A stretch of DNA of 64,000 nt from Rhizophagus irregularis (Eukaryota > Glomeromycota > Glomeromycetes > Glomerales > Glomeraceae). The stretch is from contig NC_089443.1 of the NCBI RefSeq assembly GCF_026210795.1, forward strand, positions 4,340,001-4,404,000. Direction: 5' to 3'. Positions 48,584 through 60,369 of the stretch are shown here, one piece after another; within the stretch, counting starts at the first letter, position 1; every line of letters begins with the position of its first letter. A program made the translations under genes and the position numbers. The notes under the pieces are model-generated. The model was not told where the DNA came from, did not search any database, and saw only the letters and a list, made by a program, of their open reading frames with translations.

Positions 48584-50281
48584 TATGGTGCATGTTCTGA
48601 GAAAGGAAATGATCATCATCACATGATTATTATTATAATGAATATGAAAATTTAATTTCGTTAGTAAGTCACTGATAGGTATTATTAATCAATATTTTAT
48701 TTTTAGAATTTATTTTTAGATTTCAGGTTTTGACAAGTTCAAAAGAAACCAATAAATCAATGAGGATTTAACGAGTTAAAAACTTAAAAAGGTGAAAGAT
48801 TGGAGTTTGAAGTTGTGCAAGTAATCATTTAATCGATAGAAAGCACAAGAATATTTCTTTCGGGAATAAAGTACCTGAGAAATTTCATAAGGAGATGTGG
48901 AAGTGAAAGATGAATTTTGGAATAAAGATTAATAATGGGAGAACACCAATGTATTATCCGGGGTTCATCTGTGTGGTATGGGTTACCTCTGAGTTTGAAT
49001 TTTGGATAAATGCTCGAGATTGGAAAATTTTTATTCTTCGACATTAAAGATTATAACGTATGGGTTACGTCAAATCTGGATACCCAGCTCAATAATGCAC
49101 AAATTGCTTTGGGGACGGGGAATGAAGATTGTAAAGACACCTACTATCAAGAAACATTGAATGGATAAAATGGGACAAACCTGTAAACTATCATGCTTTT
49201 ACCCAATGGGAAAAAGATAGAGATAAGCCCAGTATAGGTCCACCAATTTGAGGAAAGATAAGTTGGTTTAGATGAGTTTTATGGATAGCTGATGACTTTT
49301 GAAACTGGATTTCGGAAGATTAGATTCACCCATTAAGAGACGAGTCGGCCAACGAAGGAAGAAAAAATGGATACGTTGTATTGTTAGGGCAGTGACATTT
49401 ATTACGTAATATCTATTTACTATAAGTCCATACTCCTCCACCTCCATGTAATATGAAAAATCTTATGTTACACTTATATGTTATATGACCTTTAAATACC
49501 CTCCCACTCCCTAAAATATTACATAATAAATGTCACTGCCCTTACAGGTCCTAGGCTACATTTCAGATGAGGGTTCCTGGTGTAGTGTGCTAGGTCACGC
49601 TTTCAATACAATGTTCTGTTAAAAGAAGATAAAATAGAAGGATATTTACACATTAACGAGCCGTATAACGAATATTACGTGCAGTATTTAATAATAGAGT
49701 AAAATCCGAAAAGAAGGACATTTATTTAAAAGAAGAATATTTATTTGAAAAAGAACATTTATTTGAAAAGAACGACATTTTGTGTATCATAGATTAATTT
49801 ATATAATATAGAATATATAGAGCAAGAAGGAATTATGTGGACGATAAGAAAGATTGGAAATTCGCAAACCTTAAAAGTTATGAAAATTTTGGAGTTTGTG
49901 ATATGTGAAATTATGGATCTTGGTGACGAAAAGATGTGATAAGTGAAATTATGAATCACGGTGATGAAAAGATGTGACATGTGAAATTATGGATATCGGT
50001 GATAAAAGATAAATTTTAAGGGCACAGTAAAAACTTCCGCAGTCTGAGGAGATCGTGGACTTAGAATAATTTTTGAAATTTTGAGGCGCAGCAAAAATTA
50101 ATAATAGAATATGGAGTAGTAAATATATAAATTTGAAAGATGGAATCTAGAGATTAAAAGAAACAATCTATTTAAAGATAAAAGAATGTTTAGAAGATTG
50201 AAAATAGAAACGATAAGAGTGAAATATATATATAAAAGGAGGTGAGATTTTAGTTAAGATTCTGGATGAACGATTACAACG
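48584..50281 (+). other. Gypsy B untranslated leader (1.7 kb)
   Basis: Contains the primer-binding site at its start, no long ORF, and a Tourist-type MITE at 49387-49541. Unusually long for a leader; it may hold packaging signals or decayed coding DNA. Confidence 0.5.
49387..49541. mobile_element. 155-bp Tourist-like (PIF/Harbinger-type) MITE
   Basis: Inverted ends GGGCAGTGACATTTATTA, flanked by TTA on both sides (49384-49386 and 49542-49544). A three-base TWA duplication and GGGC-type ends are usual for PIF/Harbinger elements. Confidence 0.75.
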
Positions 50282-53200
50282 ATGGAATGGTACGAAATTT
50301 GGAGGGTTGATTACGAAAATCACAAATTAAGACATGATGAAAATATCGGAAATGTGGATATAGACGAATTAAGAGGAGAAAATATAACATGTGAGATATG
50401 TTATCCGACAAGAGATACACCAGAAGTTTTCAAGAAATTTTGGAAAATATTGCAAAAATTTGAATATACGATAAAAGATTATAATGCAGAAACTATAAGA
50501 GCATTACTGAATTTATTAAGTATAGATAGTGAAGAAAGAAATAATTATACAAAAGGAAGGACTAGAGATGCATTAGATGTAATAGTCGAATCAATAAGAT
50601 ACTTGAAACAACCAGTATTAAGAGAGAAAGGATTAAAAATAATAATAATAGTGATCGTGAGGGATTGTATAGAAAATGATAAAGAAGATGAAACAATGGA
50701 CAGATTGATAGGGAATGAAGAATTAATAAGATATGGTTATATTTTGGAAGATTGAGATGTGAATATAAGATTTAGGGAATTTTATGAATGGTATAAAGAA
50801 GCTATAACAGGTTTTATAGAATGTAAAGATAGTACTATTAGCAGATACAAAAATATATTATATGAAGAGGCTGAATTAAAAGAAGATGAGTCAACAGAAA
50901 AGATAGAAGCGTTCAAACAAAAGATTAGATTAATGTTACACACAATGCACATAAGAGTTCGTGAACATGGTTGGGGAATTAGCAAAGAAATAGTTGAAAA
51001 AGTTTATGATAAGATTAGGGGGTTTGAACAATTAAATATAGATGAAACAGATAGTGATGACACACCAAGAAGCTATACTATAACAGAAACAGACGATGGG
51101 GAAGAAGAAAATTTACCAATTAGTAAAAATGAAGAAATGTCAGATGAGGAATCTGATGAATCTAATGAATCTAATAATGTTGAAGAAACAGAAACAACAA
51201 AGATATTCGAAGAAATAATTAGAATGGATTTGAAAAGAATGGGTTATGATGTAGAAATGACAGAAATTGAAAGAATAAGAAAATTTGGAGTAACCGCAAA
51301 GATAATAACGACATACGAATTTATGAAGAAATATTTAACAATATGGAAACTTGAAGATGAAGAATTAGATGAACAAATATTACAATGGAGAGTTGAAAAT
51401 ACAAAAGAATGCGAAAGATGTGAAGTTGAAAGATTAAAGAAAGAATTTAAAATCGGAAAAGAAACTTGCATAGAATGTGAAAAAGATATTGGAAAAGAAA
51501 ATCCAGCAGATGATGAAGAGGAAGTGGAGGAGGATATAAAAGGACCTGAAATTGGCTCAAGTAAAAAACCAAAAAGTAAAGAGAAAAATAAAAAATTAAA
51601 GGAAGTACCTATAATACCAATAATACCAGCACCACCAATAAAACCAAAGATAACAATGGCAGCATCAAGAGATGAAGTCAGAGCAGATTTAAGAGCATTA
51701 ACGATTACTACGCATGGTCATGATATTGGGGCAGACTGGAACCATTTAGTACCACCACCAGTAACATTGACAGGATTACAAGGAGAAGTTCAAGCGAATA
51801 CTAATGCAATAGGAAATTTAAACGCAAATAGGGGAGCTATTGTGGAAATACCAGCATTTTATGGTACCAGTGGAGAAGATCCAGAAGAATGGGCAGATAA
51901 ATTTGAGGAGACATTTATAGCGAATGGTTTAGGGAACGATGATGCACAAAGATTTAGAATAGCAAAAGCGAAATTAATGGGAGGAGCAGCAGATTGGTTA
52001 AAGACTGAAGGAGTAAATATTGTCGATTGGAATGTTAATGGAGATCATAATTTAAGATTAAGAGTGAGAATAATTGGAAAGTATGCAAATGATGAAATTA
52101 AAGATAGATGGCTAGAACAATTAGAAAAGATTAGACAGGGAGACGAGAATGTAACTCAATACCTTACGAGATTTAAATATATGTTAAAAAGAGCGGGAGG
52201 TGATGCAGCAGTAGCGGCAAATCAGCAAAAGAGAATTTTTAATAGAGGATTAAAACCGGACTTTACCAAAGATGTGGTAATGGGAAATCCAGCAGATTTA
52301 AATGCAGCATTTCAGATAGCAAAGAACGTAGAAAGAGGTTTAGAAGCATTAACAGATAAATTACAACCAAAAGAAATTAATGATGAACAGAGAAGACAAG
52401 AACCTACTGTTCAAGGGAATGTAAGGAATAATAAAGAGGTAAGTGTAGATGAATTAGCGGACAGCTTTGCGAAGTTACAAATTAAGATGTTAGAAGATGA
52501 GAATGAAAGATTAAGAAATTTAGCGAGTCAGAGTTATAGGCGATTGCCACAAAGAAACCAACCAATACAAAGAAATCAACCAATTCAAAAAAATCAATTA
52601 TTCCAAAAAAGGGTACCGACATGCTTTACATGTGGTAGAGCTGGTCATTTTTCAAGAGAGTGTCCAGAGAAAAGAAGGAATGTAAGAGTGAATATGATGG
52701 ACGAATATGATGACCAAGAAGAATACGATTATAATGGATATGAATACGAGGAACCGCAATATAACGAAATGTACTATGCACAAGGTTATTACGATGATTA
52801 TGAAGATAGAGAATTAAATTATTATAATGAATTATACGCAAAAGATAACGCAGTAAAAGGAAAAAGAGCAAGATGGGTAATGGAATTACAACAATATAAT
52901 TTTGAAGTAATACATAGATCAGGAAAAGAAAACATGAACGCCGACGCGTTAAGTAGGTTATTAAAGATAGTAGAAGACCAACCAGTAATAGTAATAATCG
53001 ATGGAGTAGATGGATTAGGAAAAACAAGTATAGTACAAAATTTAATTAAAGAATGGGAAAAGCAAGGATTAAAAGTAAGATTCAACACTTATAAGAGAAG
53101 AAAAAAAGATAAAGATGAATTTTATGAATCAAAGATGGAGACAGAATGGAAATTCAGAAAAGAAGTAGTAGAACAAATAAACAGAAGTATGTTAGAATAT

Positions 53201-53611
53201 GATGAAGATACAGATATAATAATTTTAGACAAATCACCATATTGTGAATATTATTATCAAAAGACGAAAAGTTTTGACAGAGGATTAATTACTCCACATG
53301 GAAATCATGAGATGGAAAAAGAAATATTCAGATTGAAAGAAACAATAGATAAATCAATAGTGATATTTTTAGAAAAAGATGGTGACGTATGTTGGAAAAA
53401 TTACATTGGAAGGGAAACAAAGAAAACGGAAAAATTATCATATCCAACATTAAAGAAGAATGAATATTTGGACATGGTTAAGATGTTTGGAGAAAATCAG
53501 AGTGTGTACAAAGATACCAAAAGATACAGTCGAGTAAAAGTTAAAAATGACAATAGTAGCTGGAGAAAAGTATTTAAGGAAGTGGAGAAATGGAGAAGAG
53601 CACAGGACTAA
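50282..53611 (+). CDS. Gypsy B gag fused to RNase H remnant and P-loop dNMP/nucleoside-kinase-like domain
   Basis: ATG at 50282. One in-frame TGA (50753-50755) separates the first 157 residues from a 950-codon open stretch in the same frame. In the second part (numbered from 50759) residues about 360-520 form a retrotransposon gag domain (EIPAFYGTSGEDPEEWADKF); a CCHC knuckle CFTCGRAGHFSREC lies near 622; RARWVMELQQYNFEVIHRSG and NADALSRL (about 700-735) are the C-terminal end of a Gypsy RNase H. Directly after comes VIIDGVDGLGKTS (P-loop, near 745), then LDKSPYCEYYY (like the DRS motif of deoxynucleoside kinases) and a lid-like CWKNYIGRETKK. Protease, RT and most of RNase H are deleted in frame. 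The enzyme assignment is by motif only; nucleotide supply for reverse transcription is a plausible role. Confidence 0.72.
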
Positions 53612-53671
53612 AAATATAGAACACATAACGAAAATAACAAATTTAGAAGTAGAATAAATTAAGGAAATATT

Positions 53672-54898
53672 ATGGAAGAAAATAATTACAAAAGAATAAT
53701 AAACAATATCGAAAAAGAGAATAAATACGAATTGAAAGAGGGAATTTTATATAGAGTGAAAGGACAAAACAAATTTAGAGTAATCAGGGATTATGAATAC
53801 GAGGGATTGATGTACATGATGCATGATAATGAATTATCAGGGCATTTTGAAATGGAAGCGACATTAGATAGAATAAAAGAAGACTATTGGTGGAAAAATA
53901 TGAAAGAAGATGTAGAAGAATATGTAAGAACGTGTTGGAATTGTCAGATGAGAGGAAAACCAAGAGGAAAGAACGAATTAACGTCAATAAAGATAAATGA
54001 ACCATTTGAAATGATTGGGATAGATATAGTTGGACCACTAAAAGAGACAGAAAAGGGGAATAAGTACATTGTAGTAGCAATGGATTATTTTACAAAATGG
54101 CCCGAGGCCGCACCACTAAAAGAAGCTACAGCAAAAGAGGTAGTAGAATTTATTTGGAGAGACATAATTTGTAGACATGGATGTCCAAAGAAAATAATTA
54201 GCGATAGAGGGACTCACTTTAACAATAGAATGATGGAAGAATTAGTAGAAAGATGTGGGATAAATCATAGATTAAGTACACCATATAGGCCACAAACAAA
54301 TGGTTTGGTCGAAAGATTCAATAAAACTTTATGCGAAGGATTAGCCAAATTAGGAGAAGAAAATTGGGATAAACATATACCATCTGTACTATTTGCATAT
54401 AGAACAAAGAAGCAATCATCAACGAAGATTAAACCTTTTTATGCGACATACGGAAGGAGAGCAAAACTACCATTAGATAAAGATGAAAACAAGATAACAT
54501 TAGCTGACAGAGTAAAAACATTAATCGAGGAGCTACCAGTAATAAGAAGGAAAATAAAAGAGAACGTGGAAGAAGCTCAAGAAAAACAAAAACAACAACA
54601 TGACAAAAGAGGAATTAGAAAACCTAAATTTGAAATAGGAGAAAAAGTATTATTATATGAAGCGTGGAGAGAAAAACAATGGTCTGGAAAATTACAGAAC
54701 AAATGGAAAGGACCATATTTAATTCACGAAGAATTTGGAAATGGGGCTTATAAACTCAAAGAATTGGACGGAAGAATACTAAAGACACCACAAAATGGAG
54801 AATGGTTAAAGAAATTTTATGATCGAGGGAGATTTATATCAAAAATAGTAATTAAAGGAAAAGAGGTATTCGATAAGACCCGAGTTCAATTCGATTAG
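53672..54898 (+). CDS. Gypsy B integrase (408 residues, intact)
   Basis: Inserts element cDNA into the genome. Residues about 50-92 hold an H2C2 zinc-binding motif (HDNELSGH and CWNC). The DDE core follows: Asp in IGIDIVGP, Asp in ISDRGTHF, Glu in NGLVERFNKTL. The C-terminal part ends with KGPYLIHEEFGNGAYKLKEL, a GPY/F-type module; no chromodomain seen. In the same frame as the preceding ORF but separated by two TAA codons, so it is translated from its own ATG or made from a different RNA. About 40% of its residues look shared with the Gypsy A integrase by eye, so the two elements are related but distinct. Confidence 0.92.
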   Translation: MEENNYKRIINNIEKENKYELKEGILYRVKGQNKFRVIRDYEYEGLMYMMHDNELSGHFEMEATLDRIKEDYWWKNMKEDVEEYVRTCWNCQMRGKPRGKNELTSIKINEPFEMIGIDIVGPLKETEKGNKYIVVAMDYFTKWPEAAPLKEATAKEVVEFIWRDIICRHGCPKKIISDRGTHFNNRMMEELVERCGINHRLSTPYRPQTNGLVERFNKTLCEGLAKLGEENWDKHIPSVLFAYRTKKQSSTKIKPFYATYGRRAKLPLDKDENKITLADRVKTLIEELPVIRRKIKENVEEAQEKQKQQHDKRGIRKPKFEIGEKVLLYEAWREKQWSGKLQNKWKGPYLIHEEFGNGAYKLKELDGRILKTPQNGEWLKKFYDRGRFISKIVIKGKEVFDKTRVQFD

Positions 54899-54959
54899 AA
54901 TTATTATGGATAAGACACGAGTTCGATTCTATCAAAGTCATTTGTGAGGTCACAAATAG

Positions 54960-54974
54960 CGAAGAGGGGGATAA
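54960..54974 (+). promoter_or_regulatory. Polypurine tract of Gypsy B
   Basis: GAAGAGGGGGATAA immediately precedes the 3' LTR, the normal place for the plus-strand primer. Confidence 0.75.
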
Positions 54975-56035
54975 TGTAAACGGCCGAATATCAAGCATGA
55001 AAAGATGATAAAATTCAACCACCAAATGTAATTGCCAAATATTAAGAACGAACAAATTGATTATGAATTGACGTAGATGGATAAATAATTAGCCGAAAAG
55101 GATAAACATTTAGGAAGAGTAATGATCTACATGATGTAATATTTATCAAATGATTGACAAAGAACCAATAGGATAAATAGAGTTGATCAATTGGGGCTTA
55201 GCAATCTTTAACAATAAGAACAATTAGAAAGAATAATTATAAGCCACAAAAGATAGATTATAAGCAAAACACATAAAGCAGATTGAAAGAACATATAAAA
55301 TAATGTCAGAAAGGTTAAAGAACATAAAATAATATAAAAGATAATATAAAAAGATTATACAAAGATATTATAAAAGATAATATAAAAGATAGCATATTAA
55401 AAGATAGCGTATTTAAAATATAGATAGCATATTAGAAAGATAGTTTAAAGATGGTATGTAAAAGAACATAAAAGATAGTATATAGATAGAATAGAAAGTA
55501 ACATAAAATTTGTATAAAAAGAGAACGGAATTCAAAATAATTCCACAGTTCTCATTCACAGAACTCAATAAAAATATAAGTTTCATTTAATTATTTGTTA
55601 ATGAAGTTTAATGTTAATTAAAGGTAATAGGTTCGCCCTAAACTTTAATTAATGTTCGCTTAATTAATTTTAATTAAACAAATGAAAATTTTAAGATGAA
55701 TTAAATATATGTTTTTGAAAAGTAATAATTCGTAGCGAGAGCTATCGAAGTTTGAAATTAAAGATAAAAAGTGGATATAATTTGGGGAAAATTTAGAGAA
55801 GTTAAATTTTATTTTATATCGTTTAATGTTTTATATTACTAACGCTATTTATGTCATGAACCAAGAATGTTGTTATATGTTGTTCATTGATTTTGTTGTT
55901 CGTTAATTATGTTGTTGATTAATTGTTTGCTCGTTTAATTGTTCGTTCTTTCGTTTATTCGTTCGTTCGACCATGAGAATGCCCGTTCGATGTGGCAACT
56001 CTGTAAATTGATGACAGAGGGAAATGGGGATCTCA
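54975..56035 (+). repeat. Gypsy B 3' LTR (1061 bp)
   Basis: Same ends as the 5' copy; about eleven substitutions and one G indel by eye, indicating a recent insertion. Confidence 0.92.
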
Positions 56036-56039
56036 ACGC

Positions 56040-57067
56040 AATTTCATCTGATAAAGAAACAACCTATAAAGACTGCGGAGCCCAGAAGAACGGTATTACA
56101 AAAAAATACCAAGAAGAAACCCACCACTACCGCTCTGATCAATAAAATGGTCGAACCCTATACTCCGCAACAGTTTTTCGACCAGGTAGCCAACATCACG
56201 AATGGACAATTGTTGGCGATGAATCCTAAGTTTGGTCTAACGATAGCAAAACAGCTACAAAAACCGGTCATACGAAAGAAAGATGAGGATTCTGAGAAAA
56301 TTCAAACCAAAAACACTGTTAATAATGAGACGCCAGAAGACAGAGGTATAGCGGAACTACAAGATTTGATGCAGGCGAACACATCAAGTAACAGCAAGTC
56401 CTCCGCCTTATATTGTGATGCCTCGATCAAACATATACAATTTCCATTGATCTTGGATTCTGGATCCGCCGGTAGTATTATCTCCCTGTCTTTGTTAAAA
56501 AATCTAGATATGGAGATAACTAAAGCATCAAAAACGGTGATGGTAAACGTAAATGGTGAACGGCGAAGACCACTAGGAGCCGTATCAGATATTCCTTTAA
56601 AAATACACGATCAGATCATCCCTATGGACGCTATTGTGACTGATGCTGATTCTTACGCAGCAATAGTCGGTAATGACTGGTTGCGAAAAACTAAGGCCAT
56701 CTTGGATTATGATAATGATACTATGACAATTAAATGGAAAGGTGATGTAATTAAAGTATCAACCGAATGTCGGGAGACGTCACATCACATCATCAGTATC
56801 GAAGTACCGGATATAGAACCCGATAAGGAACCAGATGATGAACCGGATGATGAAGCTATTGAAGATTCTGATGAAGAATACGAGAGTGAAGATGAAACCA
56901 CTCAAGAGCAGCTATACTGTCATATGCAGTTCATCACCCAAAAGGAAGCCCAGGAAATCGAAGATGGACTAAGGGGAACGGCTCTGATCGAAAACGATTA
57001 TTATTACCAGTATAAAGAGATCGAGATGGGAAATTTCCATACCAGAACTTTGGATGAGAACCAGTAA
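56040..57067 (+). pseudogene. Gypsy A pol, linker and aspartic protease
   Basis: Continues the -1 frame of 47335-47521 after Gypsy B. A basic linker (KKQPIKTAEPRR) is followed by a retropepsin: active site LDSGSAGSII near 56456, and the second conserved part AIVTDADSYAAIVGNDWL near 56630. An acidic stretch (DKEPDDEPDDE) follows. Stops at TAA 57065-57067, followed in frame by CAG CAA and the RT, so the stop is probably a mutated CAA. The product would cleave Gag-Pol. Confidence 0.88.
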
Positions 57068-58438
57068 CAGCAATTTCATGAATTCATAAAAAAATATAAT
57101 AATCTGTTTGCGTGGAACTCAAACGATTTCGGTCGAACATCAGTGGTTACACACACTATCGATACCGGAGGTGCGACCCCCATCAAGCAAAGATTTTACC
57201 GGACGTCACATCAGAATCAGTTGTTCATCAAAGAGGAAATACAACGACTCTTGGAGGCCGGTCTAATTGTGCCATCAAGTAGTCAATGGACTTCTCCCGT
57301 GGTTGTAGTAGAAAAAAAGAACGGGAAGAAGCTCCTTTGTGTGGATTATCGGAAACTCAACAAGGTCACTAAAAAGGATTGCTATCCTTTACCACGAATA
57401 GACGATATGTTGGAGACATTATCAGGATCTCGATGGTTCTCGTCCTTAGACCTTGCCAGTGGCTTTTGGCAGGTCGAATTGGACCCAAAAGATCGAGAAA
57501 AATCAACGTTCATCACCAGGTTCAGGACGTATAAGTTTACTGTGATGCCTTTTGGCCTCTGTAACGCTCCCGCAACCTTTCAACATCTAATGGATATGGT
57601 GTTACAAGACATTCTTTGGCAGTTCACGGTAGTATACATCGACGATATTAATGTAGGGTCGAAAACCTTCGAAGAGCATTTGGTGCATCTGGAACAGGTT
57701 TTCTCACGTCTAGAGAAGGCCGGTTTAAAATTAAGTCCTGAGAAGTGTTTCTTTTTTAAAGAAGAACTTCCTTTCCTAGGACATGTGGTGAGCCGAAAAG
57801 GCATCCATACCGATCCTGAAAAATTACGCACCATCAACGAATTTCCCATTCCGAAAGACTTAACGCAATTAAGGGAATTCATTGCGCTGGCCTCGTATTA
57901 CCGGAAGTTCGTGAAGAACTTCTCGTCTATCGTTGAACCGTTGAATAGGTTATTAAAGAAAAATATCCCGTATATTTGGGATAAAGATCAACAAGCCGCA
58001 TTTGAAAAATTAAAGACTTGTTTAACAACGCCACCTATATTGGCGTATCCTGATTTCGAAAAACCGTTCTTGTTATATACTGACGCCTCTACTTTTGCGT
58101 TGGGCGCAATATTATCCCAAAAGGATGACGATAAAAAAGAACGCGTCATTGCTTATGCGAGCCGGACTCTAAATAAGCATGAACGGAACTATAGTGTCAT
58201 GGAACTGGAGTGTCTTGCGGTTATATGGGCCGTCAAGCACTTTCATCATTATTTGCACGGACAACGATTTACCGTTGTAACTGATCACGCCGCTTTAAGG
58301 TATTTAATGAACATGTCGAACCCTGTTGGTAAGCTCGGAAGATGGTTGATGACTCTTAACGGATATGATTTGGAAATAGTTAACCACCCCGGAAAACAAC
58401 ACACCAACGTCGATACACTAAGCCGAATAAGAGTTTAA
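57068..58438 (+). pseudogene. Gypsy A reverse transcriptase and RNase H
   Basis: Same frame as the protease. Starts FHEFIKKYNNLFAW; RT motifs in order: VEKKNGKKLLCVDYRKLN, SLDLASGFWQVELD, MPFGLCNAPATFQ, catalytic VVYIDDINV (about 57635), LGHVVSRKGI. RNase H acidic residues are present in YTDASTFALGA, NYSVMELECLAV and VTDHAALRYL, and the end reads NVDTLSRIRV before TAA 58436-58438. All key residues are intact; only the upstream TAA separates it from gag-pol. Enzyme for cDNA synthesis of Gypsy A and possibly, in trans, for Gypsy B. Confidence 0.92.
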
Positions 58439-58549
58439 TACAACCCATATTTTTTTATATATATACACACCGGATTAACGCATTTTTTTTTTGACACCAC
58501 TTAACGGACTTCCCATTATTGATTTAACGGAATGGATACCACCACATAT

Positions 58550-59783
58550 TATTCATTAATACGATTTTTGACGGATTTATCATTACCAACAGACATGACG
58601 AAAAAACAACAAGATGCAATAAGATGAAAAGCCCGATACTTTATTGTATTGAATGATCAGTTATACAAAAGAAATAAAAACAACCCAAATAGACCTATTA
58701 AGGTTGTGAAAGAAAACGAAATTGGAGAAATTTTACATTTTACCCATTCAGATCCGCTGGCCGGACACTTTTCCTTGGACGAAACCTATAGGCGAGTAAA
58801 GGTTCGCTATTACTGGCCACAGATGTACGAAGATGTTCGTAGATATGTATGAACTTGCGACGAGTGCCAAAGAAGGGAGGAAATCGACGTGTAGAACCTC
58901 TACACCCGATCAAAGTTGGAATGCCTTTTGACAGGATAGGCATAGATATCGTAGGACCCCTTCCCACAACAAAGAAAGGCAACAAGTATATAGTTGTTGC
59001 CACTGAGTATCTTACCAAATGGCCCGAGGCACGAGCCCTTCCTGATGCAAAAGCTTCTTCAGTTGTGTCTTTTTTCTATGAAGACATAATCTGCCGCCAC
59101 GGGTGCCCAAAAGAAATACTAACCGATCGTGGGTCCCATTTTGTTAATGAAATGTTGGATTCATTATGTGATGAGCTTGGGGTAAAACATCGATTATCAA
59201 CTGCCTATCACCCCAAACAAATGGTCTTGTGGAGCGTTTTAATAGGACATTGTGTGAGGCGTTGGCGAAATTTTCAAATGAAAATCATGATGATTGGGAC
59301 ATGTATGTGTCCTCTGCCTTGTTTGCATATCGTGTAAGAAAGCAAAGCACCACGCGTCACGAACCATTTTATCTCATGTATGGAAGAGATGCTGTTCTAC
59401 CTGTAGATTTTGCAGTAAAGACTATGCAAGCTGAACTGCATGAAGGAGATTCACAAGATGATTTATTGGCTAGAATACGCATGCTTACTGGAAGAGTCAC
59501 AGAAGACAGATTGATGACTCAAGACGCCATATATGAAGCACAACAGCAGCAGAAGCAGCGTCATGATGAAAATCTTGTGAGAATATTTTACAAGATTGGT
59601 GATCTTGTATTATTATATAAAAGTCAGCTGAGGGGAAAGAAAAAGCTGCAAGACCGTTGGAAGGGTCCTTATTATATTCACGAGGATTTGGGGAACGGAG
59701 TTTACAAATTAAGGACATTACAAGGAGACATTTTAAAAACCCCAGTAAATTTGGAACGTTTGAAACTTTACAATCAATGGTGA
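58550..59783 (+). pseudogene. Gypsy A integrase, degraded
   Basis: Order as in Gypsy B: H2C2 motif (HSDPLAGHF, then CDEC), DDE core (IGIDIVGP, TDRGSHF, and Glu in VERFNRTL after a shift), GPYYIHEDLGNGVYKL near the end, stop 59781-59783. Damage: TGA at 58627 and 58852 (both probably CGA), one missing base near 58877-58883 in a G/A run, one missing base near 59214-59220 in CCCC/AAA. Single-base losses in homopolymers could be sequencing errors; the two TGA codons could not. Confidence 0.85.
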
Positions 59784-59932
59784 TAACGTAATGCATATAT
59801 GTACATAATGTATTACAAATAATTAGACCGAAGATCATTTTTTTTTGGGGATTAATATGTTTAATGTTTAATGAAAAAACATATATATATACATTTTTTT
59901 TTATCATTTTTTTTATTATTTTTATTATTAGT

Positions 59933-60358
59933 ATGGAACCCTATCAAAGTATCCTAGAAGATTTACTACAAACAACTCCAGTTGAAGTGACACCTTTTCC
60001 ACTTCCCTATAAACCTAATATGAAGCCTGAAAGAAAATTTGAAATTCTTTGTGATGCTTTGAACCGGATTAAGCATTTTAACAATCGGCTTTTGCTCCTT
60101 GTTCACTTATATTATTTGGGTCGATTTTTGGAAAAAGAAACTGAGTCCAGTGTGCAGCGCAGTTACTTTGTGCGACAGTTAACTGCACATTACAGGACCT
60201 CTGCTACTAGGATTTTTTATATTTTCGAAATTCCAGGAGCCAAACAAATTATGAGAACTAAAAAGACCAACGTATCATTGCTGAGAGAACTTAACACTCA
60301 AGAATATCAAGGTTTAGTTCTACAAGCTTCGGAAATTTTCAACGGAGTTGAAAATTAG
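59933..60358 (+). CDS. Extra ORF of Gypsy A between integrase and 3' LTR (about 141 residues)
   Basis: ATG at 59933 (an earlier in-frame ATG at 59879 would add a hydrophobic Phe/Ile-rich leader that looks non-coding), stop TAG 60356-60358. Soluble, mixed charge; starts MEPYQSILEDLLQTT and includes KPERKFEILCDALNR. No membrane segment, so not an envelope-type protein. It ends just before the purine tract. No family recognised. Intact, although integrase upstream is broken. Confidence 0.6.
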   Translation: MEPYQSILEDLLQTTPVEVTPFPLPYKPNMKPERKFEILCDALNRIKHFNNRLLLLVHLYYLGRFLEKETESSVQRSYFVRQLTAHYRTSATRIFYIFEIPGAKQIMRTKKTNVSLLRELNTQEYQGLVLQASEIFNGVEN

Positions 60359-60369
60359 GGAGGGGATGA
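60357..60369 (+). promoter_or_regulatory. Polypurine tract of Gypsy A
   Basis: AGGGAGGGGATGA abuts the 3' LTR. Confidence 0.75.

Larger units (their letters stand above)
47522..56035 (+). mobile_element. Gypsy B: LTR retrotransposon lacking reverse transcriptase
   Basis: LTRs 47522-48583 and 54975-56035 start TGTAAACGGCC and end GGGGATCTCA. Target duplication ACGC (47518-47521 and 56036-56039) lies in the pol frame of Gypsy A, which rejoins as RVTQFHL. Contents: leader (with a MITE), gag fused to an RNase H remnant and a P-loop kinase-like domain (50282-53611), integrase (53672-54898), purine tract. No protease or RT is present, so it needs RT in trans. LTRs differ at about eleven positions and one indel. 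Confidence 0.92.

Noticed and set aside
58870-59225. Frameshifts in Gypsy A integrase as proof of decay
   Set aside because: Both are one-base losses in homopolymers and could be sequencing errors; the two TGA codons, not these, were taken as evidence of inactivation.
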